DNA of 64,000 bases from Heliocidaris erythrogramma (lineage: Eukaryota; Echinodermata; Echinoidea; Camarodonta; Echinometridae), in NCBI GenBank assembly GCA_025617745.1, contig CM046854.1:62763606-62827605 (forward strand). Reading direction: 5' to 3'. Of this stretch, positions 1 through 10,675 are shown in pieces; the first letter of the stretch is position 1, and every line of letters starts with the position of its first letter. Below the pieces are notes generated by a model. It was given only the letters and a program-made list of their open reading frames with translations, was not told where the DNA came from and did not search any database. The position numbers and the translations under genes are program-made.

Positions 1-390
1 AATCTAAAACAATATCATATTTTAGACGCCCCCTGTTCTATTATTTTATAACCATATGTGTGTTTAATGTATCATAAAATTATTTTAGCCCATCAGTGTA
101 GCTTAGGCCTCTGAGTCAAACCCGTGTGATATTTCACGTTAAGCATTAAAAACCATATTCTAATTCTAACAAAGATTGTAACCTACAACCGAAGCGACGC
201 CCCTCACCGCCCCCGTTGGAGACCCAAAACACTCAAACTTGAAGTAGAATCAGGATTTCGTCACTCTATCAATTTCAGGACACGCCTCTGATTTGTAAAA
301 TTACTTCAACCATGTCACCCCTTTTTCTCACACTTGTCTGTTCGAAACTGATATCAAATATAGTTATATCAAGGTTATATCTCCTCTTAG

Positions 391-3300
391 ATCAAGTGAC
401 CAAATCAGCTAACGTGCTTCAATCTGTCAAGGTACTTTGTGATCTATCGGATCAACTGAATGTGGTCAAATGCCTTGGATATTGTCAACAGCAAGGTAAG
501 AAATAACAATTACGTAATGTATATTTCTTGACGACAGACTTTCGTCAATTCCATAAATGTTAATAAATTAAAACTAACCCGAGTCGTAGAAATGAAGCAA
601 AAAGTATATATATTTTTTTTATTATGAGGAGCACAACCCTAAAGATGAATGATACAGCGAAAAACTATAAAAGTCTTACCATGACAGTTTGAAAATCGAG
701 TTTAAATGAAGACGTTTTCCTTTATCATGAAATATGATGTGAGGTATATTCATTATTGTTTGATACATACCATTTTGTCAATGCCATTGATGCAGGTAGC
801 ATTCTGTATGAGTTCATTTCTGGGGGCACACTATTAACCCATCTTCAGACTACAGGGGTACAAGGTCAACCTACATATGGCAACCTTAAACCAAACAAGG
901 TTCGTGTGGATGAAGGCAGTTTACTCAACTTTGCCTGGCAGATAGCGAAAGGAATGCAGTTTCTTGCATCCAAGAAGGTATGAAACTTCCATATTTATAT
1001 ACATGAAGTGTTTTATATATACACACAAGTGTAAAGTAAATAACATACACAACATCTTTGGCAACTCTCGTGGAAATAAATGAACATAATATATATATAT
1101 ATATATATATGCGTGTGTGTGTTTCTGTGTGTAAAATGTAATGGTAAAGGAAACAAAGACGTATGTGTAATTTACAGTTTAATTGCAACAAGCTTTCTGC
1201 TTTTAAAGTGACAGTAAACTATTAGCTCCTAAATAGCGCCAGGATTTGAAACACTTCTGTGTCTCTCATTTTCCCATCATGCCCCATTGTAGTTTGTAGA
1301 AGCTTGGAATGTACCTGCATTCAATTTTCCACATAATTTATGCAAAGCTAAAAATAATAATAGATAAATAAAAATAAATAAAATGTGCCTATTTTCCAAA
1401 CAGCTGTTTGTCGAAATTCAAAATAAAATGCAATTAAATTTCAAATTATAATCTCAATATAGCAGTTACTGTAACGTGGCGCTTTTCAGGTTTTACCAGT
1501 TTAATGCCATTTTAAGGCCCTTTTCCTGTTTCTGAGGAGAAATCGTCGGCCTTATGCCAAAAGGGTCTTAAGGCCATAGACTTTATACAGTGATAAGGCC
1601 CTTTTGGCATAAGGCCGACGAAATACAGAACACAAACACGATACTAATATTCATGTATAAGTGCGAAACAGGTTATTTAGATTACAGCCAAGATTTAAAG
1701 CTACATTTATTGCTAATTCCCTTGAAATTGTAAAAAATAGATCAAGCTGGTAGATTAGCTGGTAGATTAGCATAAAAAGCACAAGAAAAAAGATGAATAT
1801 AAATGAGAAAAAGAAGAACTGAAAGAGAATGGGGGTAATGTATTACTGTAATTTATTATTGTAATGTAGGGTTATTAGACATGAAGAGCAAGGAGAACCA
1901 AAACTGTCGTATCTCCCTTTTTATGTGTCCGTAATAATTTTATAGATAATCCATGGAACTCTCTGTGCACACAATGTCTTACTAGATGGTAGAAAGCATT
2001 GCAAGTTATCGGACTATGGACTAGTCTCATCACTTCCCAGAGGTGTAAGTAGATGTTGGTATTTTATCTGTTTCTCAATAGCTTGAAGGGCCTAAATAAG
2101 TAATAACGAAATCGTATATAGGAGATGAGTCATCATTTTTGAACTGTCCTTGTTCTTTAACGTCTGGACAGATTGGATTGACAAAGATAGTAGCTTGTTT
2201 GCGTGGATGCAGATGTCATTACATCTCGTTTAATTTTGATAACCCCACGTCCGACATGGTCCAGGTTCATGTATGATTTCCAAGCTATAATGATGTATTT
2301 GTATCTTTCTAGAGGTGAATTTTTACAGCAAAACCCTATTCTTGTTATATATGTAAATCAACATTCAAGAACACAATTTTAACGATGTTATTAGCCACTG
2401 TAATTTGCTTTCATCTCCAAGACATCAGAGAGAATGAGAACATTTGAAAACGACATGGTCATGTACTACGTCCAGATAAAATGTGATTATAAATCCTATA
2501 AAATGAGGGGGGGGGATGATTTAAAACTTCTGAATGAAATAGTCATATCATCACAGTGACCGTTATTAAAATATTTTTACACAAATGAAATTTAAACATC
2601 TCCAGCTTATTTTACCTAAAGGCCTTACTGTGAAATGATGTGTAAAAGGAAATGACAAATTTGGCTGCGTGTTCATGTCAAGTGGAGTGCTTGATCAAAC
2701 AGGAAAGAGAACGTAATTTTAATTCTCATGCCACTTCAACATTAACGTTCATATTTTGCACGATTTCCCTTTAAGAATTGAATAGTTACTATGTTTTATA
2801 TAGAAACCATCAAGATGGAATTCACCGGAAACGATGTTATCTGGTGTCCACTCAAGGGAAGGAGATGTCTGGTCTTTTGGCATCGTCTTGTGGGAAATTG
2901 CGACACTAGGTATGAAGCAAAGAATGCTTTGGTATTTTGTTATTGCATATTTCATTGGATTTGATGGAATAAGAATATATTTATAGCATCCCTTCCTTAA
3001 TCGCGTAAGAGTGATCCCATGTTTGACAAAAAAAAAAAAAGTTTGATGCGGTTTACTACAAATTTCATTCTTTCTTAAAGATCACATTACAAGAAAATTC
3101 CATCAAAGTAAATATTGGCTTAATACTTTTTATTGCATATATGGCATAAATTAAACAAGGTTATCCAAATTCAACGTTTGGAAACATTTGAAGTAATGAT
3201 TGTTATCAATTATAAAACGGTAAAATACAGCCCCCGATATAGCAGCTGAAGAGCTCCTCGAACGGTGCTGAGATGTGTGACGACACACCAGGGGCCAGTC

Positions 3301-4545
3301 CTGTCTAAGCAGACGATGTCCCATAACATCTTACACATTTTTCAGTGCCTGTTTTGTCATCTCCTCTTCACTTATTTCTCTTACTTGACTAGCGTCAGTC
3401 TTAATGTTAGTCTGTTCCCTCACTCTTAACTTCGTGTATGGTATTATTTTGATGAAAAATGCAGCGTTAAAAAAATAAAGGAATCAGTCACTTGTAAACA
3501 AAATAAGACGCCATTGTATTTTCAGCTGCTTGCACCGGGGCATGTTCGGCGTTTCAAGAGGGAACGAATACCATCCATGCTATTATTCGGAGGGCTTTTC
3601 AATTTGAAAATGGGGTTTATTTCATTGATCATTGACCCTTCTCCTGTGTATTTACAATCAAACGGTTTTAGTTATCAGAATCAGTTTCACTTTGCCTTTT
3701 AGAATGGTGTGAAATAAGGTCATGTTAAATATACCAAACTCTTTATAATTTGATAAATAATTGCATTGCAATTACGTTCATTCATTATAGGACGTCGTCT
3801 GCTTAAGCAGGATCGATCCCTAGTGTGACGACATCAAAACATCGCTATATTTCTGGCGAATCCTCGGATATTCCAGATGCTTAGAAAAGCTTTTATTTAT
3901 GTTGTTTTTATAATCATCAGATACGCAGTTGACATAAAACTTATACGATTGCCATCTGTAAGCTTCCCAGTTTCTAGTGATACATTAATTGCCATATTTT
4001 TGATTTTCTTGCAATGTGATCTTTAATGTTTTTGACTTGTGGCAAATCCCGAAATTTGTTTGCATTAAAAACAAAGAGGACTAAACTATATGACCTGAAT
4101 TCACAAAGGAGGTTTGTTTTAAACCATGGTTTAAACCCCCTCCTGGCCTTTTTGAGCGTACATGCGCTCGGAATCCGATCCAAACATATATTTTCTTTAC
4201 GCTCATTGGTACGCTCATTGGTACGCTCATTGGTACGCTTCCGGAGGTTTAAACCTTACCCGTGGTTTAAACCTCCTTTGTAAATTAGGGCCTATTGTGT
4301 AAAACCCTTCCGAGAAATTTCAAATATTGACGCCATCGACATCAAGCAAAATCGCTCATGATGACGGTCTCCTGCGTCCACAAATCCTGTTAATTGTAAA
4401 CAATGTATACATATTTTCTTTGTATTCAAGAAGTAAATTGTTAATGTCTGACAATTTGTTTATATGTTTTTGCTGTTATACATATATTATTATATATTTA
4501 TATTATGTATCGTGCTATTGAACACAGAAATAAAATCAATCAAAC

Positions 4546-4577
<32 letters not shown>

Positions 4578-6372
4578 AATCCAGTGTCTCTATTTCAAAT
4601 TACACAAAAACAGAAATTATGTACAGATAATTCCAAATTGTATTTCTCTTTCATTTCTGAAGGTGCTAGGCCTTATCCTAATATGGCCTTTGACATCGTT
4701 CAGAAGGAGGTCACTAATGGATACAAGATGCCACGCCCTCGCCATTGTGGACAAGAACTGTAATAATTTTCCTCTATTTTTATCGCAGGTTTATTATTAT
4801 GTGGATATTCTTTTTTTTGCCTAATTTACAAATCATACATAAATCATTATAGAAATAGATTATTCAGCCTACTTTCATGCAAATCCATTCGTTTGATTTT
4901 AACAATAAGGATTCTTATCAGAAAAGAACATATTCTATCTTCTTTCCTTGAATTTTTGAAGAAATTCCCGTCCTTAAAGCATTTATATCGTTGCTTCAAA
5001 TTGAGTTTACTAGTACATGATGTATAGACCTAAAGTTGCGACACTTTCTCTAAGCCCAAGGTTTAAAGCTCGAACTTGCGGCAGTTTTTTTTCCTATATG
5101 TATATTCACTGGAGAGAATGGACGAATAGATGAATAAACCTGGTTGATCATTATTATTCATCAAAGCAATAATGTCAGGATTTCGTAATACACAGCATTG
5201 TTATCTGTCCATTTATATTCTTTGACTGGATAATTGGAGGAAAACTTTACCCCTTTTGGTTAATTTAATTAGCAAAGACTCAGTGGAAATCGTAATTACG
5301 AGAGGAAGACATTCAGGATGTTAAATGAAAATCTGATCTTTTAACGATACAATTGCCTAAAATTGTGTAAATGTATGTGTGCGTGTCTGAAAGTTTTGGT
5401 GCGGATGTGAATCCTCCTACAACAGGTGCCTAAAAAACAACATGGCAAACTAAAACTTGTAAATAAGTGGAAAGTGGGGTGAAAAAGTAAGTACCTGCAC
5501 GCTAAGGCACTCACTTACCTGTGTATTACAAGATACAGAACCACACCTAATATTTAACAAAAGTGGGATACATTTAATGCGTACTTTATAGTATTATTCA
5601 AGAGAGAACAAAAATTCAAGCCTATGATACATAGACTGAAAATGACATAGAATAACAATATGCAAAACCGAAAAACCCATACCAAAACCAAATAAAACAA
5701 TCATCACTTAAAACCACCCTTTTTCTATTTCGTATTTCCTATAGTAAGATTTTGAAATATCTTCCTTGATTTATATATATAAATATCAAGGGCCTATATT
5801 GTTATGCAATTTTCATTCCGAGACATTTCAACAACTGTCTTGTATAGGTACACAATCATGAGTCTTTGTTGGGAGAAAGAAGCTGGGAATCGATGCAGCT
5901 TTGATCAGATCCTGAAGAGTCTGGAAAGGATTCTAGAAAAGACTCACGTAAGATTGATCCCTAATTTACTATTTTACTAATAGTAATACTAATAATAGTT
6001 TACTATTAGAGGTATTGGTTTCATACATGGTGCCAGTCATATTTTTTTTTCATAATCATATTTTTAAGATGATTCATGACAATCCATAAATCCTATAAGT
6101 CAATAAAAATTAACTATTTCTTTAAAATATATTTTTTAAATATATGAAATGGATAAAAATCATCTTTTCCTTACATTATTCGAACATCATTGAACAATTT
6201 TCTAGGACAAAATTTAACGTCTTTGGTGTCTTGCTGAAAATGCAACTTAGTAAACTGGTAGTTATTGTAAACATATGGTGTATGTTTGTAATATGTTTAT
6301 TATTTTTCACAGAACTACTTATCTCTCAATGACTTGGACGAAGGATTGTACGCGTCTACACTGGACATGTAA
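391..6372 (+). CDS. Receptor-tyrosine-kinase-like pseudokinase, 3' seven exons (left-arm copy)
   Basis: Seven exons with GT-AG borders and matching phases: 391-495, 796-977, 1946-2044, 2804-2909, 4663-4759, 5848-5947, 6313-6372 (stop TAA). In order they encode the alpha-C helix to beta-4/5 (NVVKCLGYC), hinge to alpha-E ([10 protein letters not shown]...[11 protein letters not shown]), catalytic and Mg loops ([19 protein letters not shown]), the SPE region with alpha-F ([17 protein letters not shown]), alpha-G ([17 protein letters not shown]), alpha-H/I ([15 protein letters not shown]) and a short tail ([19 protein letters not shown]). The fold is clearly of the tyrosine-kinase type. HRD is replaced by HGT, so the catalytic Asp is missing. 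The alpha-C Glu position appears to be Ser. The activation loop between DYG and SPE is only about 14 residues and lacks tyrosine. Membrane receptor signalling or scaffolding is inferred. The 5' exons lie left of the window; they are seen only for the other copy. All reading frames here are open. Confidence 0.88.
1543..1621. repeat. 23-bp perfect hairpin (left)
   Basis: TCGTCGGCCTTATGCCAAAAGGG at 1543-1565 is the exact reverse complement of 1599-1621, with a 33-nt loop. It lies in the intron between the hinge and catalytic-loop exons and is mirrored at 50608-50686. It is probably the end of a small foldback or MITE-like element. Confidence 0.85.
1946..2044 (+). CDS. Exon: degenerate catalytic loop (HGT) and DYG
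   Basis: This 99-nt phase-0 exon encodes [15 protein letters not shown] followed by [17 protein letters not shown]. Compared with the usual HRDLAARN, the general-base Asp is Thr and the Arg is Gly, while the Asn is kept. The Mg-binding Asp of DFG is kept (DYG). The mirrored exon at 50186-50284 carries the same HGT, so this is not a base-calling slip in one arm. The next exon (2804) begins KPSRWNSPE, which shows how short the activation loop is. Confidence 0.92.
3228..3860. mobile_element. MITE-like element with imperfect terminal inverted repeats
   Basis: The left end (3235-3330, GATATAGC...GACGACACACCAGGGGCCAGTCC...AGCAGACGATGTCC) is matched in inverse by 3790-3860 (GGACGTCGTCTGCTTAAGCAGGA...CCCTAGTGTGACGACATC...GCTATAT). 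The interior is non-coding. It is intronic in the pseudokinase gene and mirrored at about 48366-48998. No target duplication was fixed. Confidence 0.55.
4098..4286. mobile_element. Small MITE with GGTTTAAACC-rich ends
   Basis: AATTCACAAAGGAGGTTT at 4098-4115 is inverted at about 4269-4286 (AAACCTCCTTTGTAAATT). Inside are three copies of a 12-bp repeat GGTACGCTCATT (4195-4240). It is intronic, with a mirror at 47945-48132 where one G of the inner repeat is missing. Confidence 0.7.
4545..4574 (+). repeat. Poly-A tract
   Basis: About 30 consecutive A follow AATAAAATCAATCAAAC, upstream of the alpha-G exon. The preceding AT-rich sequence with an AATAAA motif resembles a retroposed 3' end, but no source gene is recognisable. 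It is mirrored as poly-T at about 47660-47685. Confidence 0.5.
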
Positions 6373-6652
6373 AAATAATCAGAGGGTCCGGAACTTCGTA
6401 AAAGATTACTTTTTTTATAGATTGAAAAGTGGCCTTAACTGAAGTTAAGACAAGCTTATATGTCGTAGAGTATTCTACCAATATTATTTTCGATTTGCCA
6501 TGAATATAGTTATCTTCAGCGAAAAAATGTAAAAGTTAATAGAAGAAACTATTGGGGAGGACAACTAATAATGCTACAATATATACCACATCTTATTATT
6601 TTCTTTGATATATTATTCATGATCGCTCTGTTGGAAAATATTTCAACTACGA

Positions 6653-6658
6653 AATAAA
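6653..6658 (+). promoter_or_regulatory. Candidate polyadenylation signal of the pseudokinase gene
   Basis: AATAAA lies about 280 nt after the stop codon at 6372, in AT-rich sequence, and is mirrored at 45577-45582. No transcript evidence is available, and AATAAA is frequent in DNA of this composition. Confidence 0.3.
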
Positions 6659-7334
6659 TTGAAAACTGTACATTTACACTTAATATAACAATTATGTTTT
6701 GTAAATTGCAGTTACAATTTGATATCGTTTTCATTCATATTCTTCTTGTCTTTTTATGTAAAGTAGAATTTTCATTTATTTCTAACAAATACGTCATGTG
6801 GCCAATAATGTATTGTATAGTGTATAAAATTATGAGTAACTTTTTTACCATAATATAACTCCCTTTTCCAGATTAAAATTATCGTCTAGATGTGAAATAT
6901 CTGGCATATCAATTATTTTTTATTTAAAATTTCAGTTTTAATATAATTTAAACAGTCACCCATAAAAATAGGTAAAATGACCCCCCCCCCCCCCCAATAT
7001 TCTCCACAATACTATAAAAATAATATACGTTTGCGAGTGCATTAATGAATCTGCACTGCACAAGTGTTAAGTCACAATGGGAAAATGAACGAGGCTTGTC
7101 GAGTTCATTATCTCATTGTGATTTAACTGAGTGAAGTGCATATCACTAATGCACGAGCTACAAAACATGAATGATTTGCTTTATAAAACGGGTTTACAAT
7201 ATCAATGTAAAGTAAAAAAAATGGTCATAAACCCGATCGAAACGCCAAGAATGGCAGAGTCATGGATTCCGCCATTTATTTTCCTTGATGTACATACTAC
7301 GTTATGCATAACATGTCCAGGCTTACATTATTAG

Positions 7335-7370
<36 letters not shown>

Positions 7371-7676
7371 CTCATTATCATTGCAAATCATGTATTAATG
7401 TATACTCATTTATATGTTTTTAATAAAACTTTATAATTCAGATCTTTAAAATTGTTTTCCCTTTTTAAATAAATTTCTGGCAATTAGCCTTTTCTTATAT
7501 CGATAGATATAAGTCGATTGAGCCCTGTCATACCTGTGTAACGTACTAAATAAATAAGTAGCTAAATATAATGAGAGGCAATAACAGCAAAAAGAAGTCG
7601 GAATGAATCGTATCATAAGCCACCCACGTACCCAGGACTTCATTTTGGTTTGGGTGGTCGGATCGCGGGCATGCTG

Positions 7677-7995
7677 TACATCAACATAATTTGATTATTA
7701 CCTCATATTTTACAGCAACAGATAAATATTTCGGAAGACACTAAAGTCTTTGTTCATTACAAAAAAAAATAGGCTTAAATTCTATTTCTGCTCACCGACC
7801 AGTACTAGTTAGAGTGTAAATAATGGAGTGTGCAAAGGCCTATTTAGAACGGAATTTATAATGTATTTACTTACATGTACATCAACATAATTTGTCTATT
7901 ACCTCATATTTTACAACAACAGATTCATATTTAGGAAGACACTAAAGTCTTTGTTCACTATAAAAATATAGGCTTAAATTCTTCTCAACGCCCAG
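7677..7995. repeat. Tandem duplication, period about 201 bp
   Basis: TACATCAACATAATTTG...CCTCATATTTTACA...GGAAGACACTAAAGTCTTTGTTCA...AGGCTTAAATTC at 7677-7790 recurs from 7878. The units end near ACCGACCAGTACTA and ACGCCCAGTACTA, which resemble the CTGGGCG/TA ends of the element at 18043-19063. It is mirrored at about 44230-44550. Confidence 0.75.
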
Positions 7996-9213
7996 TACTA
8001 ATTAAAGAGTAAATCTATGCTATCGTGTTCCTGCTCCCTAACATTTCATTGTTGTGAACATTAACTGATATTGCAGAATGTGATCTCTTAACTAGTACTA
8101 AAAATAACAACATGAAATAAAAACTCTTAGTGCACTGTAACACTGAATTTATTTCGTTAAAATGTGTATTACTGTATAACGACTGACCAGCAGCACTAGC
8201 TGAAAGGGTCAGTTTACAAGTAGCATAACGTTTACAAAGGTGTTCTTGCATTAAAACTAAGACATATATAATGGGAAAAGGAGAAACGTAATATATGAGA
8301 AACAGTATAAACATAATGACAAATACAAAGTGCTGTATTCCATATTACATCATGTTATTTCAAAGAGGCAAGAAGGAGAGAAACGAGGGTTAAGAGAAAG
8401 ATAAGTGAGGAGAGGTAGAGAGATATATATATAGAGAGAGAGATAGAGAGAGAGAGATAGGGGAGGGTTAGGGGATAGGCTGAAAGATTGAATACAAAAC
8501 TATTTAAAACTGCAGGAAAGTAAGGCATGGAATGATAAATAAGGCAAGGGAAAGAAAGTGGGAAAAAGTGGATATTCGAAGTGGTAAGGAGGGGAGAGAT
8601 ACAAAGGTATAGAGAACGATAAATGAGGAGAAGGAGAAAGAAGAAAGTGTGCAAAAAGTGAAATTTTATACGCAAATTTAATATGTACAAAATGGTAGAA
8701 GAAAGCATTATAGATAATAGAATGGGCAAAAGTATTACCCAATGTTATAACACAAATCTTTCGTGTATATTGAAACACCAGGTTGTCATCAGGGGGCGAA
8801 TTTAAGCACTTAAAAATCAAAATGTTTCCGCTTGGTTGATACGCTCCCTGGTATAATAAAGGAGAATTAACCTCAAAATATAAATGTGCTTATATTCAAA
8901 GATGTAATCTATTCCTTCTTGTTGTCCTACGTAGTTTTACATTAATATATACGAGATGGGTATAAATCAAGATTTTCTTAGCAAAATTTATCGTCTGCTA
9001 GTGATACCTGGGAGCTGACATTTTCTTGATGTGTACATAAAGATATTTTTTATCCGAATGCAAAATTGTCTTTCTTCCTGATACAAAATCACATTTGAGA
9101 TTTAAAATATTCAACAGATATACATATATTCTAAAAACGAAAATGTATTTTATATTTCTTTGAAAAGTACTATTTTAGTAAATATAAATATTTCAATATG
9201 GCACGAAAAATAG

Positions 9214-9259
9214 ACATGATAACGAAGCTTTTCGACCTGCACTCATCAGGTTATCACGC
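9214..9259 (-). ncRNA. Hammerhead-ribozyme-like motif in the Penelope 5' repeat
   Basis: This is an inverted copy of the motif at 10020-10065, with the same core, stem I and palindromic AAGCTT stem III. Because the terminal repeats are inverted, it points outward on the opposite strand. Confidence 0.5.
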
Positions 9260-10019
9260 AGGTATATAACAAATTACTTGAAATCAACTATATTATACTG
9301 AGTGCAAATTAGCTCCCGAAATCGCGAAAATCAAAACTATTCTCCTTGACAATGGTTACCCTGAGCATGTTATATCTCGCACCATAACACGGACGCTGGA
9401 GGCACAATCCAAATCTGACACCAGATTTGGACCTGCCAAATGCCCCGTGTATCTCAAACTACCCTGGAGGGGTAAGGTATCTGACAAATACGCCAGTCAG
9501 ATCAAACACGCAGTGTCACGTTGCTATTACGCGGTTTCGACACCCCCCCCCCCCCTCACTTGAGTAATGTTATTTACCAATTTCAGTGCCGGTGCGATGC
9601 CAGGTACGTGGGCCGTACTTCTCAGCGGTTGGCTGATCGCATTAAACAACACGTCCCCTCGACTATTCGGAACCGTACAACCAATCAGCGCACGCAGCCC
9701 GTCCGTGCCTGCAAATCTGAAATGCACGCTAACAGACCAAAGATAGCCAAATGCGATTCAGCGATTGGTCTCCACTTGCTGAACAATCCAGCTTGCGCAC
9801 AAAGCTATGCCGACGATCAATTCTCAATTATGTCCCGGGCCAGAAGCGCAGCGCATTTACGCTTTCTGGAAGCCGCCTACATTCAATCGCACGAACCCTT
9901 CTGTGCAGACAAAAGGAGTTCGTCCAAGCTTTGCGATTGTTCTGAAATTACAACGTCTGGGTTGCGTCCGGGTTCATCGAGTATAATATAGTTGATTTCA
10001 AGTAATTTGTTATATACCT

Positions 10020-10065
10020 GCGTGATAACCTGATGAGTGCAGGTCGAAAAGCTTCGTTATCATGT
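10020..10065 (+). ncRNA. Hammerhead-ribozyme-like motif in the Penelope 3' repeat
   Basis: Stem I GCGTGATAAC (10020-10029) pairs with GTTATCATGT (10056-10065), including G-U pairs. The core CTGATGA is at 10030-10036 and GAAA at 10046-10049. Stem III is the self-complementary AAGCTT (10049-10054), followed by C17 at 10055, which gives a UUC cleavage triplet. Stem II (GTGCAGGTC) is weak, with only its closing G-C pair evident, so activity is uncertain. Hammerheads in Penelope-like elements are known. The same motif occurs on the minus strand at 9259-9214. Confidence 0.55.
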
Positions 10066-10675
10066 CTCTTTTTCGTGCCATATTGAAATTATGTAGCACC
10101 AAGAAATTATTAAATATAAATATATTTTCTTGATACTATGACGTACTCGACGGAACAAATTAATTGAATATATCATAAAGAAAGTATGATAACTTTCCCG
10201 AGCGTCAATAGTGACAAACTCTGCATTCACCTGCTTTGAAATAATGGGTAGTCAGAATGCGCGTTGCATAAACTGTGTTCTGCTCTGCCAGGCAAGCCCA
10301 AGAAATCGATTTCTATTTAGCAAAACCAGAGAATTTAAAAAAGAAATCTATATATTTCAAAGTTTAGAATACACCTGTTATGTATTTCCAATCATATATG
10401 GGGATATTTTGTAATGAAAAGAAGCAATTTAGCACTAGGATTATAAAACATATCTTCCTGACCGGAACGGTTTGCAATGGTTCATGTACAACTCCAAATC
10501 ATCAACAAAATGGCAGCCCCCATGTAAGCTGTTAGCAGATGATACCGTGTGCTAGAATGTCTTGATTTAAGCCCTTTTCTGATATTTTACTTCTAAAGTG
10601 ATACAGGCCAATGATTAAGAATAATTACACCTTTGAACATAAGTACATTTATATTCTGGGGTTAATTCTCCTTTA

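Larger units (their letters stand above)
6373..8856. other. Intergenic DNA after the kinase gene
   Basis: No gene is recognised. The stretch holds a (CT)n(AT)n microsatellite at 7335-7371, a poly-C run at 6980-6997, a 201-bp tandem duplication (separate entry) and a strongly purine-rich GA stretch at about 8355-8665. The open frames through the purine tract are low-complexity shadows. Confidence 0.6.
9190..10089 (+). mobile_element. Penelope-like element remnant with inverted 110-bp terminal repeats
   Basis: The repeats at 9190-9299 and 9980-10089 are inverted copies. Between them, a plus-strand frame from 9301 encodes the C-terminal part of a Penelope-type protein (KIKTILLDNGYP, PVYLKLPWRGKVSDKY, RCYYAVS). 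After a poly-C run that appears to replace deleted sequence comes a GIY-YIG endonuclease domain (9521-9991: NVIYQFQCRCDARYVGRTSQRLADR, then QHVPSTIRN). Penelope-like elements are known to pair an RT with GIY-YIG and to have pseudo-LTRs in either orientation. Most of the RT is gone, so this is a non-autonomous remnant. It is mirrored at 42139-43048. Confidence 0.8.
8857..10675. mobile_element. Long-TIR DNA element interrupted by a Penelope-like element
   Basis: TAAAGGAGAATTAACC at 8857-8872 is inverted at 10660-10675. The similarity continues inward imperfectly for about 200 bp on each side (shared TAAATCAAGA, TCTGCTA, TGACATTTT/TGCCATTTT blocks). The Penelope-like unit 9190-10089 sits between, which suggests nesting. 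No transposase is recognised. It is mirrored at about 41551-43369. Confidence 0.55.

Noticed and set aside
925..1191. Open frames opposite the kinase exons, also 2749-2955
   Set aside because: Shadows of the plus-strand exons and AT microsatellite; the exon strand is fixed by splice phases and kinase motifs.
8355..8820. Ser/Leu/Tyr-rich open frames, also at 43461-43886
   Set aside because: Translation of a polypyrimidine/GA tract, low complexity, with no domain or splice support.
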